Of a DNA stretch of 39,571 nucleotides, positions 23,761 to 30,555 are shown piece by piece (position 1 is the stretch's first letter; every line of letters begins with the position of its first letter). Where the stretch lies: NCBI GenBank assembly GCA_029555965.1, contig JAKQHY010000224.1:1-39571 (forward strand), in the 5' to 3' direction. The stretch is from Chloroflexota bacterium (GTDB taxonomy: Bacteria > Chloroflexota > Anaerolineae > B4-G1 > SLSP01). The notes under the pieces are model-generated. The model was given only the letters and a program-made list of their open reading frames with translations, was not told where the DNA came from and did not search any database. The translations under genes were made by a program, and so were the position numbers.

Positions 23761-25092
23761 ATGAAAGTTGTGCTGACCCAGAATCCCACGGATCGCGGCC
23801 TGGCCCAAGTCGCGCCCCGCGCTGAATGTGCCTGCGATTGTGATTGCGCCTGTCCGATAGAGGGCGTCCCCGCGCCGGTGCTCGCGCTGCCGGCGGCCTA
23901 TTATCTGGAACTGACCTTCGCCTGTCCCAACCGCTGCCCCGGCTGCGGCAACGTTTACGCGGCAGAGCGCGCCGCGCTGCCCGCCCCGCTCGATGGCGCC
24001 GGCTGGCGCGCCCTCATCACCCGCCTGGCGGGTCACGCGCACCAGTTCAAGCTCACCGGCGGCGAGCCGACCTTCCACCCGGACTTCGCGGCCATCGTTC
24101 GCGCCGTGGACGACCTGGGTGTGCCGTTTGTGCTGTTCACTACCGGCCGCTGGCCTGCGCCAGACGCCACGCTTGACCTGCTGCGCGCCACGTCCGCCTG
24201 CGAGGCCCTGCTCATCTCGCTGCACGGCCCGGACGCGGCTACGCACGACGCCTTCAGCGGCGCGCCCGGCGCGTTCGCCGCCGCCGTCGCGGCCATCCGC
24301 CGCGCCGCGGACGCCGGGCTGCCGGTGGCCGCGAGTTGCGTTCTTCACCGGCGCACCCTGGGGCAAATTGAGGCTACGTTGGCGCTCGCGCGGCGCCTGG
24401 GCGCGCACCACGTCGTTTATAACCGGCTCATCGGCGCGCACGGCCCTGAGTTGATGCCGACGCCGGATGAACTGTGCGCGGCCATTGCGGTTATTGAACG
24501 CCTGCGCGCGGCGGGGCAGCCGCTCCACTTTGGGAACTGCATCCCCCAGTGCTTCGCGCCGTCGTCGTCCACCGGTTGCACGGCGGGCAGCGCGTTCGCT
24601 ACGGTGGATCCGTGGGGACGGCTGCGTCCGTGCAATCACGCGCCGCTTATCGCCGGGGATTTGATGACGCAGCCGGTGGAGGCGGTGTGGCATGGCACGG
24701 TGATGCAGCAATGGCGCGCGCTCGTCCCTGAAACGTGCGCCGGATGCGCCGCTTTTGCGTTATGTCACGGCGGTTGCCGCGCCCAGGCCTTGCTCACCGG
24801 CGAGGCGCAAGATCCGCTCATCCAGGCCGCTCGCCCCGCGCCCCGCGTCGAGGAACCGCTGTCGCTCTACGCCGGGTTGCGTCCTGTCGGGCGTTATGCT
24901 ACTCGCTACGAGCCGCAGGGCGTGATGCTCATCCGGCGTAGCGAGGTGATCGCTGCCCCGCCGGACGCCCGCACGCTGCCGGCGCGCCTGGATGGCCGTT
25001 TCACACTCGCGCAGATCGCCGCACAATACGGCGCGCCGATCCTTGATTGGATCGGCGCGCTGCACCAGTATGGGATGGTGACGTGGGCGTAA
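23761..25092 (+). CDS. Radical SAM/SPASM-domain protein with N-terminal cysteine stretch
   Basis: The 443-aa protein has a canonical radical SAM motif CPNRCPGC (Cys55, Cys59, Cys62) that binds a 4Fe-4S cluster and SAM. LTGGEPTFHPDF follows near residue 96. A SPASM-type set of cysteines is present in NCIPQC, TGC, RPCNH and TCAGC...LCHGGC (about 258-342), expected to hold auxiliary clusters. SPASM enzymes usually modify peptides or proteins. The final 80 residues form a small winged-helix-like or PqqD-like domain that could bind a substrate leader. Unusually, Cys23, 25, 27, 29 and 31 alternate with Ala and Asp before the core. AAGGAG precedes the ATG at 23761, 10 bp after the TPR-ATPase gene. 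Composition is very GC-rich. The substrate is unknown. Confidence 0.88.
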   Translation: MKVVLTQNPTDRGLAQVAPRAECACDCDCACPIEGVPAPVLALPAAYYLELTFACPNRCPGCGNVYAAERAALPAPLDGAGWRALITRLAGHAHQFKLTGGEPTFHPDFAAIVRAVDDLGVPFVLFTTGRWPAPDATLDLLRATSACEALLISLHGPDAATHDAFSGAPGAFAAAVAAIRRAADAGLPVAASCVLHRRTLGQIEATLALARRLGAHHVVYNRLIGAHGPELMPTPDELCAAIAVIERLRAAGQPLHFGNCIPQCFAPSSSTGCTAGSAFATVDPWGRLRPCNHAPLIAGDLMTQPVEAVWHGTVMQQWRALVPETCAGCAAFALCHGGCRAQALLTGEAQDPLIQAARPAPRVEEPLSLYAGLRPVGRYATRYEPQGVMLIRRSEVIAAPPDARTLPARLDGRFTLAQIAAQYGAPILDWIGALHQYGMVTWA

Positions 25093-25107
25093 AACTACTT
25101 CTCTCAT

Positions 25108-26448
25108 TTACAGTCGCCCTATCGCTCGTAACATTTCCTCGTTGTTTTTGAATTTGAACAGTTCCACGCCCAGTTCGGCGGCTTTTTGACGTTCGATGGC
25201 TTCAAGCCGCTGCCAATCCGCCTGCCTGATGAGCGGTTTATCGAGTTGCGCTAACCGCGCCGCCAGCTTTTCGGCTGCGTCGGCCCCGGTTGCAGGAGAT
25301 TCCGCCAGGTATTGCAGCACGGCCCTGGCGCAGTTGTTGGCGTCCTTGCGCGCCAGCCCCACCTGCCCCTTGCTGGCTTTGCGCGCCCAGCCGGCCACAA
25401 AGATGCCGGGGATCGGCGCGTTGGCCTCCGGGTCGAACACCTCGTAGCTTTCACCGTCCACAGGGTAATGCGGCGCTATATTTTTGACAAACTCGTTTCT
25501 CTGTACCGGCAGCCCGAAAGTGTCACTCACTTTGTCGCCGATGCAGAAGACAACGGTGTCTACAGCCAGCACGGCGGACGTTTCCAGTCGGCGGGCGCGC
25601 GTTTCCCCATCGTCCTGTAAAATCAATTCGGTGTCATCCACTTCCAATCCGCAAACGCGCCCGTGCGCGTCGCCCAGGATGCGTTTGGGCGATGAAAGGA
25701 AGCGGAAGCGGATGCGGGTTGTGGATACCGGTTCTAAGGCTTTTCCTGAGAGCGCCGACAGGATAAAGGACTTGGCCTCCTCCGGCGCTTGCCCCACTGC
25801 CCGCACTCGGTCGGCCACGCGCGCGATTTCTGCGTCCAGGTCGTCCAGGTCGAAATTGCGGGCGATGTATTCCATTTCCTGTCGGGTAAATTTCACTTCC
25901 GCCGGGCCGCGCCGCGCTATGCCGATGACCTCGTCCACCCGTATATCGCGCGTGAACCAGTGCGCCAGGTCGGCCATCACGTTGCCGACGCCAATCAACG
26001 CTACGCGCTTGCCAATGGCAAATTCTTGCTCGCTGAACGGGGGGAGATCGTTGTAGTGGTAGAGCAGCGGCTTGGAATGATACACGCCAGTCAAGTCCTC
26101 GCCGGGCAACCCCAGCCACTTGGTGCCCTGCGCGCCCACCGTCACGAGGATGGCGGCGAAGCCCATCTGTCGCAGTTCCGCCAGGGTCACATCGCCGTCC
26201 TCGCCCACCGCGACGTTGCCGTAGTAGGTAATCTGCGGCGAAGCCAGTATTTTGCGGAACTGCTTGCGCAGTCCCTCTTTGATGCTGTATTTATCGTAAT
26301 AGATGCCATACTCGGCCAGCCCGCCGGGCTTGATATCGCGGTTGAGCAGCACGACGCGCACGCCTTGTTCCGCCAAACTCTGCGCAGCAAACAATCCCGC
26401 CGGCCCCGCGCCGATGATGGCGACGATAGGTTGTGTTGGTATGGTCAT
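25108..26448 (-). CDS. Ferredoxin-NADP reductase-like flavoprotein (adrenodoxin reductase/FprA family)
   Basis: The 446-aa FAD- and NAD(P)H-dependent oxidoreductase begins with the FAD-binding Rossmann motif IIGAGPAGLFAAQSL (residues 11-25). A second dinucleotide fold has ALIGVGNVMADLA (about 150-162) and the family hallmark ARRGPAEVKFTRQEM (about 178-192). FVAGWARKASKGQVGLARKDA (about 348-368) matches the conserved C-terminal FAD region of adrenodoxin-reductase-type enzymes, which pass electrons between NADPH and ferredoxin. The C-terminal tail (about 395-446) is an extension. GGGAG precedes the start. The gene converges with the radical SAM gene (15 bp between stops). It could supply reduced ferredoxin to that enzyme, but convergence gives no operon support. 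Confidence 0.85.
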   Translation of the reverse strand: MTIPTQPIVAIIGAGPAGLFAAQSLAEQGVRVVLLNRDIKPGGLAEYGIYYDKYSIKEGLRKQFRKILASPQITYYGNVAVGEDGDVTLAELRQMGFAAILVTVGAQGTKWLGLPGEDLTGVYHSKPLLYHYNDLPPFSEQEFAIGKRVALIGVGNVMADLAHWFTRDIRVDEVIGIARRGPAEVKFTRQEMEYIARNFDLDDLDAEIARVADRVRAVGQAPEEAKSFILSALSGKALEPVSTTRIRFRFLSSPKRILGDAHGRVCGLEVDDTELILQDDGETRARRLETSAVLAVDTVVFCIGDKVSDTFGLPVQRNEFVKNIAPHYPVDGESYEVFDPEANAPIPGIFVAGWARKASKGQVGLARKDANNCARAVLQYLAESPATGADAAEKLAARLAQLDKPLIRQADWQRLEAIERQKAAELGVELFKFKNNEEMLRAIGRL

Positions 26449-26815
26449 GGCGACTCCCTTTCCGTGTGATGTCTGGGTCGCCCGGCGCCTCTTTGTGTTG
26501 ATGCGCAGAGGGTGGTTTGCAGCCAGGGTCTTTTGCCAGGCGGCTACCCATTGCTCGATAGTGTACCTGGATTTACCTTTTCGGCAAGGTTGACCGGCAG
26601 GGCCTTACCATTTTCCCGCCGGGTGGTGCGCTGCGGCGTAGAGGACGGCTGAAGCCATTGTCTTTAAAAGGGTTCTACGGCGACGGTCTACCCGCCCGTC
26701 GCCGCAAAACGTCTTTTTTATCGGCGGTCTCAGCCGCAAAATCTCCCCGCCGGCGTGGCCTGACGAGAATGATGAAGCCGTGGGGTGACTGGCGGCTTTG
26801 GCGTTTGTGTTAGAC
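26449..26815. other. Intergenic region with one stem-loop and no convincing gene
   Basis: This 367-bp space lies between the divergent-side start of the flavoprotein gene and the stop of the DUF2809 gene. I see no reading frame with a plausible start and composition. It contains the hairpin at 26678-26719 and two GC-rich patches. The flavoprotein promoter should lie near 26480-26560 on the minus strand, but no clear -10/-35 pair stands out. Confidence 0.6.
26678..26719. terminator. Probable terminator hairpin downstream of the DUF2809 gene
   Basis: CGGCGACGG (26678-26686) and CCGTCGCCG (26696-26704) form a perfect 9-bp stem with a 9-nt loop. On the plus strand TCTTTTTT follows at 26712-26719. 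On the minus strand AAAA at 26666-26669 gives a short U tract, so it may work for the minus-strand gene ending at 26816. Confidence 0.55.
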
Positions 26816-27196
26816 TTATCTTTTTTTCTGGGGAATCAGGTGTGAATCGGCAAGATAGGCGGTGAGGCTGCCCAGGAAATACATGAGGATGTCAATCCAG
26901 CTAAAGTCGGTCCCTATGAGAATGCTCAACAGGCTCCCGCGCGGCAATCCCCAAATATCCGCCAGGTGAAAATATTGGGACACCTCAACCCCGCAGGCCA
27001 CGCTAAAGACCAGGGCGGCCAGGGTCAAAGGCGCAACGTCGTAGAAAATCTTCACGATGTGGTAAAGCAGCATCACTACCAGAAAATCGCCGAGGTACGC
27101 CCTGACGAATTTGATGTGCGAGAACACGGTTGCTATGAGGATCTCGACAATGAAGAGGGCAATTGCAATCAACAGGTGCTTGGTTTTCGATGGCAT
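26816..27196 (-). CDS. DUF2809-family membrane protein
   Basis: The 126-aa hydrophobic protein has four predicted membrane helices (about residues 7-26, 35-53, 56-70 and 95-113). The pattern YLGDFLVVMLLYHIVK, then EVSQYFHLADIW, RGSLLSILIGTDFSWIDILMYFLG is characteristic of the DUF2809 family, with conserved Asp, Glu-x-x-Gln and Arg-Gly positions in or near the membrane. The biochemical function of the family is unknown. The gene stands alone, with a hairpin on its downstream side and a MITE-like element 90 bp upstream. Its base composition is lower in GC than the 11-25 kb region, in line with the rest of this accessory block. Confidence 0.85.
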   Translation of the reverse strand: MPSKTKHLLIAIALFIVEILIATVFSHIKFVRAYLGDFLVVMLLYHIVKIFYDVAPLTLAALVFSVACGVEVSQYFHLADIWGLPRGSLLSILIGTDFSWIDILMYFLGSLTAYLADSHLIPQKKR

Positions 27197-27285
27197 AACC
27201 AGTGACTATCCTTAACGTGCCCTTTGCTCAAATAACAGTTGGTCTGTAGTCCGTCTTACAGATCGCGCAATCCTGATGACTTCGC

Positions 27286-27477
27286 ATGCGTTTAGAACCT
27301 ATCCGAAAATTATAGCAACGATGCGCCGCCAGGCCGACCCTTGCGGCTGAAGCCGCTTTTGGGAAGGTGTTTTTTCGTGGGCGGGCTGCGCCCGCCCACG
27401 AAAAAACACCCCCTCAACCGCGCCTTTAGGCGCAAATCACGAGCCAAAACGAATTTTCGGATAGATTCTTAACGCAT
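27286..27477. mobile_element. MITE-like element with 26-bp terminal inverted repeats
   Basis: ATGCGTT at 27286 begins a 26-bp left end (27286-27311) that matches the reverse complement of 27452-27477 at 24 of 26 positions; the inner part CTATCCGAAAATT is identical in both ends. The 192-bp interior holds three stem-loops: GCGGCT/AGCCGC (27343-27356), a perfect 21-bp stem (27366-27410) and GCGCCT/AGGCGC (27420-27433). There is no transposase frame, so it would be a non-autonomous element mobilised in trans. No target-site duplication is obvious at these limits, so the exact boundaries may differ by a few bases. Confidence 0.75.
27366..27410. repeat. Perfect 21-bp palindrome inside the MITE-like element
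   Basis: The arms 27366-27386 and 27390-27410 are exact reverse complements with a 3-nt loop (TGC). The inner part is GTGGGCGGGC against GCCCGCCCAC and the outer part contains T6/A6 runs. Transcribed from either strand it forms a very stable hairpin with an A/U section at its base. Confidence 0.92.
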
Positions 27478-27636
27478 TTGAAACACACCCGCTTCCAATC
27501 CGATGGAGGGCGGCTGCCATGTGACTTCGTCGTTCAACATCCCGCCCTGATAATTGCGTCGCAAGTTCGTCTATGCCTTTTGATCCGGGCTTTTCCTAAT
27601 TTTGATGCGAGTAGGTCTTGCGGCGTCCTCATTGAC

Positions 27637-28692
27637 CTACTCGGTCACTGCGCTTTCGACAATGGCAAACTGGCGCGCGTCACAGTTAATCTCGGCCCGT
27701 ACACCATAGGGTAATACAACCATCGGGTCCGTATGACCAAAATCCATACAGGTGATAATCGGCAGGTCTGAAAGCCCCTCTTCTTCAGTGATGACTTGAC
27801 GAAGAACCTTGTCGTACTCGGTGAATTGTTCAGGAGAAATCTGACCGCCTGGTCGAGCAAACAAGATACCCGAAAGTTTCTCAAGAATTCCCATCGCTGC
27901 GTAGGTCCGTAAACCATACAGCACGGCACTAGGCGGCGGCGCTTCTTCAGATGTTTCCAGAAACAAGATTGCGTCCTGCCACAGATTGGGTTCAGGCCAA
28001 AAGTCGGTTCCGCGTAGCCAATCGAAGACCTCGAAACACCCTCCTATTAAATGTCCCTGGCGAATTCCGGTGCCCTGGATGAATTGCCACTCTCGCGATG
28101 GGTTAAGCTTGCGCCTGCGGGATTGATTTTCCGGGTCTGCCCAGTCCAACATTTCAGCAGTCCAGCCATCCATGTTGGGGGCAATGTTTCCAATGGGGGC
28201 CGAGGAAAAGAGCGTCTTGCGTACCGAGTCAATCATATAGGGAAACATCCCCCCATTCTCACCAAAACCTGCCATAATGGATGGCCCATAAAACGAAACC
28301 AATCCGGCTTTGAAGCACGCCATGTGGGTAAGGGTCGTGTCAGAATATCCCATAAAGATCTTGGGATTTGAATGTATGATATCCAAATCCAAATAGGGCA
28401 AGACCCGAATAGAATCATCGCCGCCAATGGTAGAGATGATGGCCTTAATCGATGGATCCATCAATGCCCCCATCAAATCATCGGCTCTGGCCTGGGGATT
28501 GCGTTGAAGCCAAGCGGCGTCACACAATGCGTGGGGCGTTTCGATGACTGTCACCCCAAATTCGTTTTGTAGTTGTTGTTTGCCGGCCTCATAACGATGA
28601 GGGAAAGTTCCTGGGCCTCCCCAAGACAGGGAGATTGTTGCGACCTTATCACCTGGTTGCAGCTTTTGCGGCTTGACCCTATTGACTTGCAT
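27637..28692 (-). CDS. S66-family peptidase (LD-carboxypeptidase / MccF-like)
   Basis: The 351-aa serine peptidase is of family S66, which includes LD-carboxypeptidases of peptidoglycan recycling and MccF, which cleaves microcin C. The nucleophile elbow is GYSDTT with Ser117, preceded by STIGGDDSIRVLPYLD (about 87-102). The general-base region is LFLETSEEAPPP (Glu near 246) and DFGHTDP carries the catalytic His (near 317). Features such as GGDD and the insertion around 180-215 look more like the MccF subgroup than LdcA, but this is not certain. A strong AGGAGG precedes the ATG. No signal peptide is seen, so it is cytoplasmic. It may give immunity to peptide-nucleotide antibiotics or recycle muropeptides. 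Confidence 0.9.
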   Translation of the reverse strand: MQVNRVKPQKLQPGDKVATISLSWGGPGTFPHRYEAGKQQLQNEFGVTVIETPHALCDAAWLQRNPQARADDLMGALMDPSIKAIISTIGGDDSIRVLPYLDLDIIHSNPKIFMGYSDTTLTHMACFKAGLVSFYGPSIMAGFGENGGMFPYMIDSVRKTLFSSAPIGNIAPNMDGWTAEMLDWADPENQSRRRKLNPSREWQFIQGTGIRQGHLIGGCFEVFDWLRGTDFWPEPNLWQDAILFLETSEEAPPPSAVLYGLRTYAAMGILEKLSGILFARPGGQISPEQFTEYDKVLRQVITEEEGLSDLPIITCMDFGHTDPMVVLPYGVRAEINCDARQFAIVESAVTE

Positions 28693-29006
28693 AGTTTACC
28701 TCCTGAAAATGGGTGGATAGTGAGCCTTCCAAGATAACCGCGCGGATATCTTCATCGGAATTCGCCAGGGCAATCACCTTATCCAAGTAATGACGTATTC
28801 ATTACATATCTGCTGCTGTTTCTCACTGAAATAGCTGTTGGGCCGCGCCTGGCTATGACGTGGCTCCCTACTAAACGGCGGGCAGCGATGCCTTCACGCA
28901 CGTCGCGCCATGTATCGCTGCCGCCCGCCATCCCGCTTGCCCCCCATAGTCCTCGTTGCCGGCCGCACCGCCTAAAGTTCAGCGGCGCAGCAACGACGAC
29001 GTCCAA
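28693..29006. other. Intergenic region with imperfect inverted repeat and gene relic
   Basis: This 314-bp space contains the nucleotidyltransferase relic and a GC-rich part without a convincing gene. GGCGGGCAGCGAT (28877-28889) pairs with ATCGCTGCCGCCCGCC (28914-28929) apart from a 3-nt insertion, giving a potential stem of 13 bp. A 75-codon frame on the minus strand (28779-29006) spans it but has atypical Arg/Gly-rich composition and overlaps the relic, so I do not call it a gene. Confidence 0.5.
28715..28798 (-). pseudogene. Relic of a nucleotidyltransferase (aminoglycoside 6-adenylyltransferase-like) gene
   Basis: The minus strand encodes YLDKVIALANSDEDIRAV followed by ILEGSLS directly upstream of the S66 gene. 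This matches the start of aminoglycoside 6-adenylyltransferase-type nucleotidyltransferases, where A-x-x-D-x-R-I-R-A-V precedes the Gly-Ser of the active site. The frame has no start codon, is bounded by TGA on the upstream side and ends soon after the GS motif in the ribosome-binding site of the next gene. The catalytic Asp-x-Asp is absent, so it is a decayed fragment. The match is by eye and covers only about 28 residues. Confidence 0.45.
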
Positions 29007-29726
29007 TCATGCCTCTTCCAAAAGATAGCGCCTCATGTCTTCTAGCGCCTCGGGTTTGTTGAGGATCGTCATGTGGTTGCAGCGCCCGATCTTTTTGAGC
29101 GTAGCGCCTGGGATCAGGCCCACTATCTCCTGGATATGCTCCTCTTTGATCATGTCCTTTTCAGCATAGAGGATACGCAGGTTGGCCTGAATGTTGCGCA
29201 GCTCCTCCGCCGTGATCCCAATATCGGTCAGCATCAAATCGAACCGCATGAGGGCTTTTCGGGTCGGCAGCCCCAACTTCCCCAGTATCTGCAATAGCTT
29301 CGCCATAGCCCTGAAGAGTTTGAGCGTCCCGTCAGTGAGGCCGCTGACGAGATAGTTGGGGGAAATCGCCACGATCTTCTTGAAGAGCTGCGGCGCCTTC
29401 TTCGCCAGAAATAGCGCGATATTGCCTCCGTCGCTGTAGCCGACGACCCCCGCTTCCGTAATGCCCTTGGCCTGGCACAGCCTTATGACGTCATCACTGT
29501 ACTGGCCTATGCTGTAGTGCGTATCCTCTGAGAGGGTCTCTCCGTGCCCCCGGCTGTCTATAGCGATGGTGTGGAACATCTTGAAGTGGATCGTCTGATG
29601 TTGGGTAAAAAGGCTCTTGCTTTCCGAATTTCCGTGAAGCAGGATGAGCGTAGGGCCGGCGCCATAGTCCCGATAGGCAATCTTGACATCGCCGAGGTCT
29701 ACATAGGCTGTGGATAACTTTTCCAT
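29007..29726 (-). CDS. Alpha/beta-fold hydrolase
   Basis: The 239-aa cytoplasmic hydrolase has the oxyanion-hole motif LHGNSES (30-36), then IDSRGHGET (57-65) and the nucleophile elbow GYSDGG with Ser98. Asp191 (YAEKD) and His218 (CNHMTI) complete the catalytic triad. The lid region (about 125-170) is helical and basic. Substrate cannot be told from the sequence; esterase or C-C hydrolase activity is possible. The gene lies 9 bp downstream of the methyltransferase-like gene and is the last gene of a four-gene minus-strand unit (29007-32075). Confidence 0.92.
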   Translation of the reverse strand: MEKLSTAYVDLGDVKIAYRDYGAGPTLILLHGNSESKSLFTQHQTIHFKMFHTIAIDSRGHGETLSEDTHYSIGQYSDDVIRLCQAKGITEAGVVGYSDGGNIALFLAKKAPQLFKKIVAISPNYLVSGLTDGTLKLFRAMAKLLQILGKLGLPTRKALMRFDLMLTDIGITAEELRNIQANLRILYAEKDMIKEEHIQEIVGLIPGATLKKIGRCNHMTILNKPEALEDMRRYLLEEA

Positions 29727-29735
29727 GTCAGTCTC

Positions 29736-30533
29736 TCATCCCCTTTTGACGGGATACCCTACCAGGTAGGTGAATACGAATAGCGGCGTTCCCGTGGACG
29801 CTTGCCCGGCCTCCCAGGTGTAATCGTTATGGGGGAACGCTCCGATCAACTCCTTCAATTCCTGAACCGAATATACTCTCAGAAGCGATACGATCCCATC
29901 CCAACACGTCGCCAATGGGACGATAGGAAGAAGATACGTCCAGAAAAACCGCGAGAAGGTGCGTGGCTTGATGAAGGGGGTGACGAGAAGATAGGCGACA
30001 AAAGTCATCAAGGGCGCCAAAAGCAAGAGAAACAGCCCCAGGGGGGGCTTCAGGCTGGCCTCGAAGATGCCTATCGCCACCTTTTTCTCGACTGCATCCT
30101 GTAAGATGGCTCTGGCTTGTTCGGGCCGGAAATGATGAAACCCCTCAAAGAGCGTGCGCATCCCCTTCAGGTGCGCAGGGACTTCCATAGCATCCACCGG
30201 CTCGGCGAGATAGCGGATCCCCTGCCGCGAAGTCTCCGACCACTTTTGAATCGCTGCGGGATCGGGATATTTGTCGGTGAGGCTGATCTTGACCGACAAT
30301 CCCGCCTGTTGGAATTCCTCCTGCAACCGCACCCACGGGCCGCTGCCGCCGGAACATAAATCCACGATCTCCGTTGTTTGGGCATGATCCAGCGCCTTTT
30401 TAAACAGTGGGATCAGGTACTTGTGACCCGAACCAAGCGTCGCCGCAAACTGAAGGTAATCGGTCTGGATGCGCCGAAAGGTCTGCGGATACCAGGGCAG
30501 GTCCATAAACTCAAACAGGTGAATGTGTCGCAT
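29736..30533 (-). CDS. SAM-dependent methyltransferase-like protein with membrane segment
   Basis: The 265-aa protein has motif I VDLCSGGSGPW (57-67) of class I methyltransferases, with the acidic end of strand 2 at LTDKYPDP (85-92) and GFHHFRPEQARAIL (131-144) as the later substrate-side strand and helix. A strongly hydrophobic helix (about 164-188) and a second (about 196-218) follow, which is unusual for a soluble enzyme and suggests membrane attachment with a lipid or hydrophobic substrate. The gene is in a unit with the hydrolase (9-bp gap) and the GNAT fusion gene (22-bp gap). I cannot name a substrate. Confidence 0.75.
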   Translation of the reverse strand: MRHIHLFEFMDLPWYPQTFRRIQTDYLQFAATLGSGHKYLIPLFKKALDHAQTTEIVDLCSGGSGPWVRLQEEFQQAGLSVKISLTDKYPDPAAIQKWSETSRQGIRYLAEPVDAMEVPAHLKGMRTLFEGFHHFRPEQARAILQDAVEKKVAIGIFEASLKPPLGLFLLLLAPLMTFVAYLLVTPFIKPRTFSRFFWTYLLPIVPLATCWDGIVSLLRVYSVQELKELIGAFPHNDYTWEAGQASTGTPLFVFTYLVGYPVKRG

Positions 30534-30555
30534 AGTCTCAACACCCTCGCCGTAA

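Noticed and set aside
28779-29006. A 75-codon frame on the minus strand in the gap before the hydrolase stop
   Set aside because: No ribosome-binding site, Arg/Gly-rich composition and overlap with the nucleotidyltransferase relic; not convincing as a gene.
28800-29006. Possible integron attC site, suggested by small unrelated cassette-like genes and GTTGGGC/GCCTAAA words
   Set aside because: The words are in the wrong order for attC (RYYYAAC should come first and GTTRRRY last), the AAC core is missing, and no integrase or similar sites occur after the other genes.
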